A DNA stretch of 64,000 nucleotides, taken from NCBI RefSeq assembly GCF_003610995.1, contig NZ_CP032543.1:4650001-4714000 (forward strand). Reading direction: 5' to 3'. The translations under genes and the position numbers were made by a program. This stretch comes from Streptomyces griseus subsp. griseus. Lineage in GTDB: Bacteria; Actinomycetota; Actinomycetes; Streptomycetales; Streptomycetaceae. A model generated the notes under the pieces. The model searched no databases. It saw only the letters and a list, made by a program, of their open reading frames with translations, and had not been told where the DNA came from. This document shows positions 25,762 to 35,253 of the stretch, one piece after another (within the stretch, counting starts at the first letter, position 1; the number at the start of each line of letters is the position of its first letter).

Positions 25762-28424
25762 GCGACCAGACCACTACGGGACCCGCCGCCTCCGGACCCG
25801 CCGCCTCCGGACCTGCCGCCTCCGGACCCGCTGCCTTCGGGCCTGCCGCCTCCGGGCCGGACAGCGCCGCCTCCGGACCCGCCGACGACCCGTCCTCCTC
25901 CGGCCCGAGCGCCTCTGACCCGGCTGCCTCCGAACCCGCCGCCTCCGGGCAGGTCAGCGCCGCCTCCGAGCCGGTCACCGACGCCGCCTCCGAGCCGGTC
26001 ACCGCCGCCCCGGCCGACGCCGCCCCCGTGGCCGCCGCGTTCGCCTCCGGGCCGTTGCTGCTCGGTGTGCGGCATCACGGTCCCGGCTCCGCACGTGCGG
26101 TCCGGGCCGCGCTCGAAGCCGCTCGCCCCGCCGCCGTTCTCATCGAGGGGCCGCCCGAGGGCGACGCGCTGCTGCCGCTCGCCGCCGACCCGCAGATGCG
26201 GCCGCCCGTCGCCCTGCTGGCCCATGCCGTGGACGACCCGGGGCGGGCCGCCTTCTGGCCGCTGGCCGAGTTCTCGCCGGAGTGGGTGGCGATCCGCTGG
26301 GCCCTCGCCCACGACGTCCCGGTCCGCTTCATCGACCTCCCCGCCACCCACTCCCTCGCCCTGAAGGAGCCCCGCGGCGACCAACGGCCCGGCGAGGAGA
26401 CCGCACCCGCCCCGGAGACCCCTGAGGCTGCCCGCATCCCTGAGGCTGACCGGACCCCTGAGGCTTCCGACGGGGAGGTCGCCGTCACCCCCCTCGTCGA
26501 CCCGATCCGGGTGCTCGCCGAGACCGCCGGATACGACGACCCCGAGCGCTGGTGGGAGGACGTGGTCGAACACCGCTCACCGGCCGCCGACGCCACCGCC
26601 GACGCGCTCACCCCGTTCACCGCGCTCGCCGAGGCCATGACGGCCCTGCGCGAGGCGTACGGGGACGGCGGGCATCCCCGGGACGCCGTGCGCGAGGCGT
26701 ACATGCGGATCCAACTGCGCACGGCACGCAAGGAGTTCGGGGACACCGTCGCCGTCGTCTGCGGCGCCTGGCACGTCCCGGCGCTCGCCGCCCGCACCAC
26801 CCTCGCCGCCGACCGCGCCCTCCTCAAGGGGCTCCCGAAGGCCAAGGCCGAGATGACCTGGGTGCCGTGGACCCACCGCAGGCTCGCCCGGCACAGCGGT
26901 TACGGCGCCGGGATCGACTCACCCGGCTGGTACGGGCACCTCTTCGGCGCCGCAGACCGGCCGATCGAACGCTGGATGACGAAGGTCGCCGGACTGCTCC
27001 GCGAGGAGGACCGGTTCGTCTCCACCGCCCATGTCATCGAGGCCGTCCGGCTCGCCGAGGCGCTCGCGGCGATGCGGGGCCGCCCGCTGGCCGGGCTGAG
27101 CGAGACCACCGACGCGGTACGGGCCGTGATGTGCGAGGGCTCCGACGTGCCCCTCGCACTCGTCCAGGACCGCCTCGTCGTCGGCGAGACCCTCGGCGAG
27201 GTGCCCGACAGCGCCCCCGCCGTCCCGCTCCAGCGCGATCTGACCCGCAGCCAGCGCACCCTGAGGCTCAAGCCGGAGGCCCTGGAGCGGGAGCTGGATC
27301 TCGACCTGCGCAAGGAGACCGACGCGGCCAGGAGCCGGCTCCTGCACCGGCTGCGCCTCCTCTCCATCGGCTGGGGTGAGCCGGCCGTGGGCCGGGGCAG
27401 CACCGGCACCTTCCGGGAGAGCTGGCGGCTGCGCTGGGAGCCGGAGCTGCACGTCCGGGTCGCCGAGGCCGGGGTGTGGGGGACCACGGTCGCGACCGCC
27501 GCCACGGCGAAGGCCGAGTCCCAGGCCCTCGCCGCGACCGCGCTCTCCGAGGTCACCGCACTCGCCGAGCACTGCCTCCTGGCCGGGCTGCCCGACGCCC
27601 TGCCCGTCGTCATGAAGGCCCTCGCCGACCGCGCCGCACTCGACGCGGACGTCGGCCACCTCGCCGACGCCCTCCCCGCCCTCGCCCGCTCCCTGCGCTA
27701 CGGGGACGTGCGTTCCACGGACACGGCCGCGCTCGCCGAGGTCGCCGCAGGCCTGGCCGAGCGGATCTGCGTCGGCCTGCCCCCGGCCTGCACCGGCCTC
27801 GACACGGACGGGGCCGAGGCGCTGCGCCGCCAGGTCGACGGGGTGCACAGCGCGATCGGGCTGCTCGTCGCCGGTGCCGCGCCAGCCGAAGGGCTCCGGG
27901 ACCGCTGGGGCACCGTCCTGCGCAAGCTGGCCGGCCGTGACACGGTCGCCGGGGTGATCCGGGGCCGCGCCACCCGGCTCCTCCTCGACGAGGGGCGGCT
28001 GACCGAGGACGAGGCGGCCCGCCTGATGGGCCTGGCCCTCTCGCCCGGCACCCCGCCCACCGACGCGGCGGCCTGGATCGAGGGGTTCGTCGGCGGGGCG
28101 TCCGGCGGCGGCATGCTGCTGGTCCACGACGAGCGGCTGCTCTCCCTGGTCGACGCCTGGCTCACCGGCGTGCCCGCCGACACGTTCACCGACGTGCTGC
28201 CGCTCCTGCGCCGTACGTTCTCCGCCTACGAACCGGGCGTACGCCGCACCCTCGGCGAGCTCGTCCGGCGCGGCCCCGTCCCCGAGCACTCCGGGGGCGA
28301 CGCCACGGACCACGCCTACCCGGGCTTCGGACCCGGCCTCGACACGGAGCGGGCCGACGCGGTGGAGCAGGTGCTGCGCCTGCTCCTCGCCCCGGCGCCC
28401 GAGCCCGCGGAGGCCACCGCATGA
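25758..28424 (+). CDS. DUF5682 protein, candidate TIKI/ChaN-like enzyme
   Basis: 888 residues from ATG 25758, coupled to the MoxR gene. Residues 1 to about 95 are a Ser/Ala/Gly/Pro repeat linker. The next domain opens with LLLGVRHHGPGSARAV and has VLIEGPPEGD, and further on VVCGAWHVPAL. A GxxH-type motif at both ends of a domain and a Glu-rich strand between resemble the TIKI/TraB/ChaN/erythromycin-esterase superfamily. The C-terminal half is helical and Leu/Ala-rich. E. coli YehM would be the counterpart. Enzymatic activity is an inference from motifs. It overlaps the vWA gene by ATGA. Confidence 0.8.
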   Translation: MSDQTTTGPAASGPAASGPAASGPAAFGPAASGPDSAASGPADDPSSSGPSASDPAASEPAASGQVSAASEPVTDAASEPVTAAPADAAPVAAAFASGPLLLGVRHHGPGSARAVRAALEAARPAAVLIEGPPEGDALLPLAADPQMRPPVALLAHAVDDPGRAAFWPLAEFSPEWVAIRWALAHDVPVRFIDLPATHSLALKEPRGDQRPGEETAPAPETPEAARIPEADRTPEASDGEVAVTPLVDPIRVLAETAGYDDPERWWEDVVEHRSPAADATADALTPFTALAEAMTALREAYGDGGHPRDAVREAYMRIQLRTARKEFGDTVAVVCGAWHVPALAARTTLAADRALLKGLPKAKAEMTWVPWTHRRLARHSGYGAGIDSPGWYGHLFGAADRPIERWMTKVAGLLREEDRFVSTAHVIEAVRLAEALAAMRGRPLAGLSETTDAVRAVMCEGSDVPLALVQDRLVVGETLGEVPDSAPAVPLQRDLTRSQRTLRLKPEALERELDLDLRKETDAARSRLLHRLRLLSIGWGEPAVGRGSTGTFRESWRLRWEPELHVRVAEAGVWGTTVATAATAKAESQALAATALSEVTALAEHCLLAGLPDALPVVMKALADRAALDADVGHLADALPALARSLRYGDVRSTDTAALAEVAAGLAERICVGLPPACTGLDTDGAEALRRQVDGVHSAIGLLVAGAAPAEGLRDRWGTVLRKLAGRDTVAGVIRGRATRLLLDEGRLTEDEAARLMGLALSPGTPPTDAAAWIEGFVGGASGGGMLLVHDERLLSLVDAWLTGVPADTFTDVLPLLRRTFSAYEPGVRRTLGELVRRGPVPEHSGGDATDHAYPGFGPGLDTERADAVEQVLRLLLAPAPEPAEATA
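25779..25857 (+). repeat. 15-bp tandem repeats coding Gly-Pro-Ala-Ala-Ser
   Basis: About five copies of GGACCCGCCGCCTCC with few changes at the start of the DUF5682 gene, continuing as degenerate forms to about 26000. Encodes a flexible linker. Likely to vary in length by slippage. Confidence 0.7.
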
Positions 28425-29704
28425 CCGCACACGCCACCCGGCACGCCATACAGGACCACGACCGAACGGGGGAGACGGTGGAGACGGAGACAGCGACGGC
28501 ACAGCCCTCGGCACGCCCCGCCGACAGCGAGCGGATGCGGCGATGGCGCATGGTGCTCGGCGCGGACAGCGCGGAGAGCACCGGCTGCACCCTGACCGGG
28601 CAGGACGCCGCGATGGACGGCGCACTCGACGCGCTCTACGGAGGGGGCGGCGGCAAGAAGCCCGGCGGCCGGAGCGGCGGGCGTTCGGCCGGGCTCGGCG
28701 CCTCGGCCCCCTCCGTCGCCCGCTGGCTCGGCGACATCCGGACGTACTTCCCCAGCTCCGTCGTCCAGGTCATGCAGCGCGACGCGATCGACCGGCTCGG
28801 CCTCTCCGCGCTGCTGCTGGAGCCGGAGATGCTGGAGGCCGTCGAGGCGGACGTCCACCTCGTCGGCACCCTGCTCTCCCTCAACAAGGCCATGCCCGAG
28901 ACGACCAAGGAGACCGCCCGCGCCGTCGTCCGCAAGGTCGTCGACGACCTGGAGAAGCGGCTGGAGAGCCGCACCCGGGCCACCCTCACCGGCGCCCTGG
29001 ACCGCTCCGCGCGGATCAGCCGCCCGCGCCACCGGGACATCGACTGGGACCGCACGATCCGGGCCAACCTGAAGAACTACCTGACCGTCCCGGGCGCGGA
29101 CGGCGCCCCTGACACGGGTACGGTCGTCCCGGAGCGCCTCATCGGCTACGGCCGCGCCTCGCAGTCGGTGAAGAAGGACGTCATCCTCTGCATCGACCAG
29201 TCCGGGTCGATGGCCGCCTCCGTCGTCTACGCCTCGGTCTTCGGCGCCGTGCTCGCCTCCATGCGCACCCTCGCCACCCGCCTCGTCGTCTTCGACACGG
29301 CGGTCGTCGACCTCACCGACCAGCTGGACGACCCGGTCGACGTCCTCTTCGGCACCCAGCTCGGCGGCGGCACCGACATCAACCGGGCGCTCGCCTACTG
29401 CCAGTCGAAGATCACCCGCCCCGCCGACACCGTCGTCGTCCTCATCAGCGATCTCTACGAGGGCGGCATCCGGGACGAGATGCTCAAGCGGGTCGCGGCG
29501 ATGAAGGCGTCCGGCGTGCAGTTCGTGACCCTGCTCGCCCTCTCCGACGAGGGCGCCCCCGCCTACGACCACGAGCACGCGGCAGCACTCGGCGCGCTGG
29601 GCGCCCCCGCGTTCGCCTGTACGCCGGACCTCTTCCCGGACATCATGGCCGCCGCGATCGAGAAGCGGCCCCTGCCCATACCGGACAAGGAGACCGGGTC
29701 GTAG
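28421..29704 (+). CDS. vWA domain protein (CoxE/YehP-like)
   Basis: 427 residues. After a helical N-terminal half, a von Willebrand A domain begins near residue 255 with a complete MIDAS: DQSGSM in VILCIDQSGSMAAS, Thr in GGGTDINRAL, and Asp in VVLISDLYEGG. All residues needed for divalent metal coordination are present. vWA proteins of this type are the clients or adaptors of MoxR ATPases. It is the last gene of the MoxR-DUF5682-vWA operon and overlaps its predecessor by ATGA. No signal peptide or membrane segment, so it acts in the cytoplasm. Confidence 0.9.
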   Translation: MTAHATRHAIQDHDRTGETVETETATAQPSARPADSERMRRWRMVLGADSAESTGCTLTGQDAAMDGALDALYGGGGGKKPGGRSGGRSAGLGASAPSVARWLGDIRTYFPSSVVQVMQRDAIDRLGLSALLLEPEMLEAVEADVHLVGTLLSLNKAMPETTKETARAVVRKVVDDLEKRLESRTRATLTGALDRSARISRPRHRDIDWDRTIRANLKNYLTVPGADGAPDTGTVVPERLIGYGRASQSVKKDVILCIDQSGSMAASVVYASVFGAVLASMRTLATRLVVFDTAVVDLTDQLDDPVDVLFGTQLGGGTDINRALAYCQSKITRPADTVVVLISDLYEGGIRDEMLKRVAAMKASGVQFVTLLALSDEGAPAYDHEHAAALGALGAPAFACTPDLFPDIMAAAIEKRPLPIPDKETGS

Positions 29705-29769
29705 CCACCTGACGATCCAGCCTCGGACACGATCGGACACGGCCAGGGACGCGCCCCTCCAGCACCCTC

Positions 29770-29833
29770 TGTGACCGTTATCACCGCTCAGTTGTGATCT
29801 GCGATTTAGGGTCACACGGAGTGCGGGGATAAC
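29770..29833 (+). promoter_or_regulatory. sucCD promoter with CRP-like site
   Basis: TTTAGG (29805-29810), 17-base spacer, GATAAC (29828-29833). Upstream, TGTGACCGTTATCACC (29770-29785) matches TGTGA-N6-TCAC, the CRP-type consensus. Its centre is about 62 bases before the predicted start near 29840, the usual place for a class I CRP site. Confidence 0.45.
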
Positions 29834-29965
29834 CTGCCGGATGGACATGCCGCGTACTCGGACACCGTGTGCGCCTTCCTGGTGACAGAGCAGTCACGTT
29901 GCCCTTCGCGGCACTGCCCACGCAGAAGAACGAACCGCGATACCACTGAAAAGGGACGGACGCGC

Positions 29966-31147
29966 GTGGACCTGTTCGAGTACCAGGCGAGGGACCTCTT
30001 CGCCAAGCACGGTGTACCGGTGCTGGCCGGTGAAGTCATCGACACGCCTGAGGCAGCCCGCGAGGCGACCGAGAAGCTGGGCGGCAAGTCTGTCGTCAAG
30101 GCGCAGGTGAAGGTCGGCGGCCGCGGCAAGGCCGGCGGCGTCAAGCTGGCCGCCGACGCCGACGAGGCGGTCGCCCGGGCGACCGACATCCTCGGCATGG
30201 ACATCAAGGGCCACACGGTCCACAAGGTGATGATCGCCGAGCTGTCGCCGGAGATCGAGGCGGAGTACTACGTCTCGTACCTCCTGGACCGCACCAACCG
30301 CACCTTCCTGGCCATGGCCTCGGTGCAGGGCGGCATGGACATCGAGGAGGTCGCGGAGAAGACCCCCGAGGCCCTCGCGAAGGTCCCGGTCGACTCCAAC
30401 TCCGGCGTGGACATCGTCAAGGCCCGCGAGATCGTGGCCCAGGCGAAGTTCCCGGCCGAGGTGGCCGAGAAGGTCGCCGAGGTCCTGGTGACGCTGTGGG
30501 ACACCTTCGTCGCCGAGGACGCGCTCCTCGTCGAGGTGAACCCGCTGGTCAAGACCAAGGACGGCCGCATCCTGGCGCTGGACGGCAAGGTCTCGCTCGA
30601 CGAGAACGCCGACTTCCGCCAGCCGGGCCACGAGGCTCTGGAGGACAAGGACGCAGCCAACCCGCTCGAGGCTGCCGCCAAGGCCAAGAACCTCAACTAC
30701 GTCAAGCTGGACGGCGAGGTCGGCATCATCGGTAACGGTGCCGGTCTGGTCATGTCGACCCTGGACGTCGTCGCGTACGCCGGTGAGCAGCACGGCGACG
30801 TGAAGCCCGCCAACTTCCTCGACATCGGTGGCGGCGCCTCGGCCGAGGTCATGGCCAACGGCCTGGAGATCATCCTCGGCGACCCGGACGTCAAGTCCGT
30901 CTTCGTCAACGTCTTCGGTGGCATCACCGCCTGCGACGAGGTCGCCAACGGCATCGTGCAGGCGCTCGCGCTCCTGGAGTCCAAGGGCGAGAAGGTCGAG
31001 AAGCCGCTGGTCGTGCGTCTCGACGGCAACAACGCGGAGCTGGGTCGCAAGATCCTCTCCGACGCCAACCACCCGCTCGTGCAGCGTGTGGACACCATGG
31101 ACGGCGCGGCCGACAAGGCCGCCGAGCTCGCCGCGGCTGCGAAGTAA
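29966..31147 (+). CDS. sucC: Succinyl-CoA synthetase (ADP/GDP-forming) beta subunit
   Basis: 393 residues. With SucD it converts succinyl-CoA to succinate, forming ATP or GTP in the TCA cycle. It begins [18 protein letters not shown], with the ATP-grasp domain containing [19 protein letters not shown], then [21 protein letters not shown] and the C-terminal CoA-ligase domain with [12 protein letters not shown] and [13 protein letters not shown]. The GTG at 29966 starts the conserved N-terminus, with AAGGGA upstream; upstream in-frame starts are not supported. The gene is 19 bases ahead of sucD in a two-gene operon, with a candidate CRP-like site in the promoter. Confidence 0.97.
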   Translation: MDLFEYQARDLFAKHGVPVLAGEVIDTPEAAREATEKLGGKSVVKAQVKVGGRGKAGGVKLAADADEAVARATDILGMDIKGHTVHKVMIAELSPEIEAEYYVSYLLDRTNRTFLAMASVQGGMDIEEVAEKTPEALAKVPVDSNSGVDIVKAREIVAQAKFPAEVAEKVAEVLVTLWDTFVAEDALLVEVNPLVKTKDGRILALDGKVSLDENADFRQPGHEALEDKDAANPLEAAAKAKNLNYVKLDGEVGIIGNGAGLVMSTLDVVAYAGEQHGDVKPANFLDIGGGASAEVMANGLEIILGDPDVKSVFVNVFGGITACDEVANGIVQALALLESKGEKVEKPLVVRLDGNNAELGRKILSDANHPLVQRVDTMDGAADKAAELAAAAK

Positions 31148-31166
31148 GGACGAGGGACTCCACACC

Positions 31167-32051
31167 ATGGCTATCTTCCTCACCAAGGACAGCAAGGTCA
31201 TCGTCCAGGGGATGACCGGCGCCACGGGCATGAAGCACACCAAGCTCATGCTGGCCGACGGCACCAACATCGTCGGCGGCGTGAACCCGCGCAAGGCCGG
31301 CACCTCCGTCGACTTCGACGGCACCGAGGTCCCGGTCTTCGGCTCCGTCGCCGAGGCGATGGAGAAGACGGGCGCCAACGTCTCCGTCCTCTTCGTGCCC
31401 CCGGCCTTCTCCAAGGCCGCCGTCGTCGAGGCGATCGACGCCGAGATCCCGCTCGCGGTCGTCATCACCGAGGGCATCGCCGTTCACGACTCCGCCGCCT
31501 TCTGGGCGTACGCGAACGAGAAGGGCAACAAGACCCGGATCATCGGTCCGAACTGCCCGGGTCTCATCACCCCCGGCCAGTCCAACGCCGGCATCATCCC
31601 GGGCGACATCACCAAGCCCGGCCGCATCGGTCTCGTGTCCAAGTCCGGCACGCTGACCTACCAGATGATGTACGAGCTCCGTGACATCGGCTTCTCCTCC
31701 GCCGTCGGTATCGGTGGCGACCCGATCATCGGTACGACGCACATCGACGCTCTCGCGGCGTTCGAGGCCGACCCCGAGACCGACCTCATCGTGATGATCG
31801 GCGAGATCGGTGGCGACGCCGAGGAGCGTGCCGCCGACTTCATCGCGAAGAACGTCACGAAGCCGGTCGTCGGCTACGTCGCGGGCTTCACCGCCCCCGA
31901 GGGCAAGACCATGGGCCACGCGGGCGCCATCGTCTCCGGCTCCTCCGGCACCGCCCAGGCGAAGAAGGAGGCCCTCGAGGCCGCCGGCGTGAAGGTCGGC
32001 AAGACGCCGACCGAGACCGCCAAGCTGGCGCGCGAGATCCTCGGCGCCTGA
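31167..32051 (+). CDS. sucD: Succinyl-CoA synthetase alpha subunit
   Basis: 294 residues. The CoA-binding Rossmann domain opens with [30 protein letters not shown] is conserved, and the active-site phosphohistidine lies in [12 protein letters not shown]. It pairs with SucC in the TCA cycle. ATG 31167 is supported by GAGGGA upstream; longer in-frame starts lie inside sucC and are unlikely. A 23-bp perfect hairpin follows the stop codon. Confidence 0.97.
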   Translation: MAIFLTKDSKVIVQGMTGATGMKHTKLMLADGTNIVGGVNPRKAGTSVDFDGTEVPVFGSVAEAMEKTGANVSVLFVPPAFSKAAVVEAIDAEIPLAVVITEGIAVHDSAAFWAYANEKGNKTRIIGPNCPGLITPGQSNAGIIPGDITKPGRIGLVSKSGTLTYQMMYELRDIGFSSAVGIGGDPIIGTTHIDALAAFEADPETDLIVMIGEIGGDAEERAADFIAKNVTKPVVGYVAGFTAPEGKTMGHAGAIVSGSSGTAQAKKEALEAAGVKVGKTPTETAKLAREILGA

Positions 32052-32072
32052 TCCGGGCAGCCGAGCACGCTT

Positions 32073-32123
32073 GAACGGCGCGGGCCCGCACCCCTGAGCA
32101 AGGGGTGCGGGCCCGCGCCGTTC
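32073..32123. terminator. Strong bidirectional terminator after sucD
   Basis: Perfect 23-bp stem (32073-32095 with 32101-32123), 5-base loop GAGCA, between the converging sucD and HTH-sigma-like genes. One of the longest hairpins in the window. Confidence 0.85.
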
Positions 32124-32150
32124 GCCGTTCCAGGCCGGCCGGGACCGGGG

Positions 32151-33416
32151 TCAGGGAATGCGCGGCACCAGCCGTTCCGGGCCGTGCGCCGGCTGCTCCT
32201 TCAGCGACTTCTGCAGCTTCAGGTCCTGGGCGGTCAGCTTCTGCGGACCACCGCGCGGCGGCACGCCCCCGACCCGTTCGGGGGGCGAGATCGGCTGCTC
32301 GTAATGTGTGGGCGCCGTGTGCAGGGTGAGCGCGGTCGCGCCGATGAGCAGGGCGGCGAAGGCGATGGCGGCCCGGGTCCAGAGCCGCGCCTTGCTCTCG
32401 CCGCCGGTACGTACGGTGCGGGCGGGCGCCGGGGCCGGGACGTGTTCGGCGCGGGCGAGTCCGCCGAGCCGGTCGTGGAGCAGCTCGGACTGTTCGGCGG
32501 GCGAGGCGGCCGCCGCCAGTTCGGGCAGCCGCTCGGCGACGGCGGCCCGGGCCACCTCCAGCCGCCCCGCCGCCGCCGGAGTGGACGCCTCCGTCTCGGC
32601 CGCCGTCTCCGGCAGGTCCAGGCCGATCCCGTCGTAGAGGAGCAGGGTGCGCCGGTAGGCCGGGGGCAGATCGAGGAGAGCCTCGAACAGGGCGCGCCGG
32701 GCCGGTTCGGAGGGCGGGGCGTCGGGCTGCCGGTGGACGCGGCGCAGCCGGTGCCAGGGGGAGATCGCGTACTCGTACGCCGCCGCGCGCACCCACCCCA
32801 CCGGGTCCCGGTCCACGGCCACCTCGGGCCACCGGTGCCAGGCCAGCTGGAAGGCCCGCTCCACGGACTCCCGCGCCAGACTGCGACGGCCGGTCAGGAG
32901 GTAGGTCTGCCGTACGAGTCCGGGGGCGGCGTGGGCGTACAGCGCGTCGAACGCCTCATCGGGGGAGAGCCGGGGCGGGGCGGGCGCCGGCTCGGGAGGC
33001 GGGGGAGGGGCTGCCGGTACGGGAGGTGCCGACGCGGTCACCGGGCCCGACGCGGTCGCCGGCGCCGAACCGCTCACCGGCTCAGACGCGCTCGCGGGAG
33101 CGGGCCCGGCCGCGATCACGGACGCGGGCTCGGGCCCGCTCACGGGAGGCGGCACGGGAGGCCGTTTCACCTTCGGCTCCGGCTCCGGCTCCGCCTTCGG
33201 CTTCGGTTCGGGCGCGATGAGCCGGGCGTACAGCGCGCGCTTGCGGCCGCGCGGGCTCGTGCGCCCCGTCTCCCAGGAGCGCACGGTGGCGCGCGTGACG
33301 CCCACGGCCTCCGCCACCTGCTGCTCCGTCAGCGACTTCGCCTCGCGCAGTCTGCGCCGCTCCTTGGGGGAGGGCAGCGGCGGTGCGGCGGCCTCGTCGG
33401 TGGTGCTCCGGGTCAT
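32151..33416 (-). CDS. XRE helix-turn-helix fused to ECF-sigma-like domains, membrane-anchored
   Basis: 421 residues. Residues ~15-70 form an XRE-type helix-turn-helix (LTEQQVAEAVGVTRATVRSW). A Pro/Ala linker follows. Then come a sigma region 2-like segment (FDALYAHAAPGLVRQTYLLT, AFQLAWHRWPEV, DPVGWVRAAAYEYAI) and a region 4-like helix pair starting LLDLPPAYRRTLLLYDGIGL. One transmembrane helix (core AAIAFAALLIGATAL, about residue 345) is followed by a short tail with basic and Pro residues. Whether the sigma-like part binds core RNA polymerase is open. It converges with sucD. ATG 33416 lacks a strong binding site (GGGGG nearby). Downstream of sucCD is the usual place in Streptomyces, from memory. 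Confidence 0.75.
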   Translation of the reverse strand: MTRSTTDEAAAPPLPSPKERRRLREAKSLTEQQVAEAVGVTRATVRSWETGRTSPRGRKRALYARLIAPEPKPKAEPEPEPKVKRPPVPPPVSGPEPASVIAAGPAPASASEPVSGSAPATASGPVTASAPPVPAAPPPPPEPAPAPPRLSPDEAFDALYAHAAPGLVRQTYLLTGRRSLARESVERAFQLAWHRWPEVAVDRDPVGWVRAAAYEYAISPWHRLRRVHRQPDAPPSEPARRALFEALLDLPPAYRRTLLLYDGIGLDLPETAAETEASTPAAAGRLEVARAAVAERLPELAAAASPAEQSELLHDRLGGLARAEHVPAPAPARTVRTGGESKARLWTRAAIAFAALLIGATALTLHTAPTHYEQPISPPERVGGVPPRGGPQKLTAQDLKLQKSLKEQPAHGPERLVPRIP

Positions 33417-33440
33417 GGACGACCCCCGGCAGCGCTGCAC

Positions 33441-33472
33441 TGGGAGAAAAAGTACATAAACGTATATTGAGC
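33441..33472. promoter_or_regulatory. AT-rich divergent promoter region
   Basis: A 30-base stretch reading GAGAAAAAGTACATAAACG and then TATATTGA is strikingly AT-rich for this genome and lies between two divergent genes. It probably holds one or both promoters. No exact -35/-10 pair is assigned. Confidence 0.4.
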
Positions 33473-33533
33473 GACACGGCGGCTGTTCGCGCGTTACGCG
33501 GGATAAGCGCGTGTCGTTGGGAGCATGGGCGCC

Positions 33534-35246
33534 GTGACCCAAATGACCGAACGCAGCCCGATGTTGCCGCCCGAACGGACCAGGACCCTCGCCCTGGCCT
33601 CCGCCTTTCTGCGGGGCGTGGCCGCCGCCGGGCTGGGTCTCGGTTCGCTGGCCGTGCTGGTGATGGTGTTCTGGATCAGCTCCCCGTACCCGGACAGCGG
33701 ACCCGGCGGTGCGCTGCGCGCGGCGGCCGCGCTCTGGCTGCTCGCGCACGGCGCCGAACTCGTCCGCCCCGGCACCCTCAGCGGTGTCCCCGCCCCGGTG
33801 GGCGTGGTCCCGCTGCTCCTCGTGGTGGGCCCCCTCTGGCTGGCGCACCGGGCGGCGCGCGATGCGGCGGAGCCGGAGGAGGGGCGGGCCAGGCCCTCGC
33901 AGACCGGGGCGTTCTGTGCGGTGACTGCCGGATATCTGCTGGTCGCGGCGGGGGCGGCGGCCTATGCGCGGGGCGGGGCGCTGCGGGTCGAGCCGGAGTC
34001 GCTGGCGTTCCCGGTGGCGCTGGTGGTGGCCGGTGCGGCGGCGGCCGGGGTGTGGACGGCGGCGGGGCGCCCGTTCGGGCCGCTGCCGTCCTGGTCGCCC
34101 CTGGTGCTCCAGGAAGCCGTCGCCCGGACCCTCTTCCGCAACCGGGCCGAGGCCGCGTGCCGGGGCGCGGCGGTGGGCCTGGCGGTGCTGATCGGCGGGG
34201 GTGCGCTGCTGGTGGCGGTGGCCCTGGGGCGGGACATGGCGGCGGCGCAGGATTCCTTCCTGGCGCTCGCCGGGGACTGGTCGGGGCGGGTGGCGGTGCT
34301 GCTGCTCGCCGTGTCGCTGGTGCCCAACGCCGCGCTGTGGGGGGCCGCGTACGGGCTCGGCCCCGGTTTCGCGCTCGGTACGGGCGCCATGGTCACCCCG
34401 CTGGGCCTGACCGGGACCCCGGCCCTGCCCCACTTCCCGCTGCTGGCGGCGGTCCCGGACCGGGGCCCGGCCACCCCGCTGAACTGGGCGGCCCTCGCCG
34501 TACCGGCCGTGGCCGCCCTGGCCGTCGCCTGGTGCACCGTACGCAGGGCGGCCCCCGCCGACGCCCCCCGCGCCCAGGCCTGGAGCCCGCGCGAGACGGT
34601 GCTGGTCACGGGGCTCGCCGCGCTGGGGTGCGGAGCCGGTACGGCGCTGCTCGCGGGGGTGGCGGGCGGTCCGCTGGGGACGCGGGCGCTCAGCGCGTTC
34701 GGGCCCGTGTGGTGGCTGGCGGGACCGGCGGCGCTGGTGTGGACGGCGGCCATCGGCGTACCGGCGGCCCTGCTCCTGCGCTGGTGGCGGCTGCGCGAAC
34801 CGGGCTGGGCCTGGCGCAGGGACGTACCGCAGGAGGACGGGGGCGGGACGAAGGAGCCGGGGGAGAAGGCGGCGGCACCCGCCAAGCCGAAGAGCCTGGC
34901 CGCCACCCGCGAGCCCGGCCCCGAGCCGAAGGGCAAGGGGAGGGAGAAGGACGAGGAGGCCGCGGACGACGACGCGGGCTTCGAGCCGTACGACTTCCTG
35001 CCGACCGACCCCTGGCACGAGAAGGAGACGAGGGAGGCCCGGTGGGCCTCCCTCAAACAGAGCTCCGGCGGACTGATGGCCGACTTCCCCGCCCGCGTAC
35101 CGGCCGCCCTGCGCTCCGAGGAGACGCCCGTCCGGTCGGCAGACCGGAAGCCCGCCGACGCCGAGCCCGCCGGCAGGAAGCCCGCCGACGCCGAGGCCTC
35201 CGACACGAACCCCGCCGACGCGGACGGCCCGGGCGCGGCTTCCTGA
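33534..35246 (+). CDS. DUF6350-type polytopic membrane protein
   Basis: About 570 residues, with roughly ten hydrophobic helices between residues 20 and 430 and a long acidic/Lys-rich cytoplasmic tail ending in KPADAE-type repeats. It fits DUF6350, a Streptomyces membrane family without known function. Start: GTG 33534 has GGGAG ten bases upstream; ATG 33525 is too near that site, and ATG 33543 lacks one. Ends 7 bases from the converging gene at 35254. In Streptomyces this gene sits between sucCD and purNH, so it may be coregulated with them or simply a neighbour. Confidence 0.7.
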   Translation: MTQMTERSPMLPPERTRTLALASAFLRGVAAAGLGLGSLAVLVMVFWISSPYPDSGPGGALRAAAALWLLAHGAELVRPGTLSGVPAPVGVVPLLLVVGPLWLAHRAARDAAEPEEGRARPSQTGAFCAVTAGYLLVAAGAAAYARGGALRVEPESLAFPVALVVAGAAAAGVWTAAGRPFGPLPSWSPLVLQEAVARTLFRNRAEAACRGAAVGLAVLIGGGALLVAVALGRDMAAAQDSFLALAGDWSGRVAVLLLAVSLVPNAALWGAAYGLGPGFALGTGAMVTPLGLTGTPALPHFPLLAAVPDRGPATPLNWAALAVPAVAALAVAWCTVRRAAPADAPRAQAWSPRETVLVTGLAALGCGAGTALLAGVAGGPLGTRALSAFGPVWWLAGPAALVWTAAIGVPAALLLRWWRLREPGWAWRRDVPQEDGGGTKEPGEKAAAPAKPKSLAATREPGPEPKGKGREKDEEAADDDAGFEPYDFLPTDPWHEKETREARWASLKQSSGGLMADFPARVPAALRSEETPVRSADRKPADAEPAGRKPADAEASDTNPADADGPGAAS

Positions 35247-35253
35247 CGGGGCG

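Noticed and set aside
25779..26000. Possible CRISPR-like repeats
   Set aside because: 15-bp repeats without spacers inside a reading frame; they code a Gly-Pro-Ala-Ala-Ser linker.
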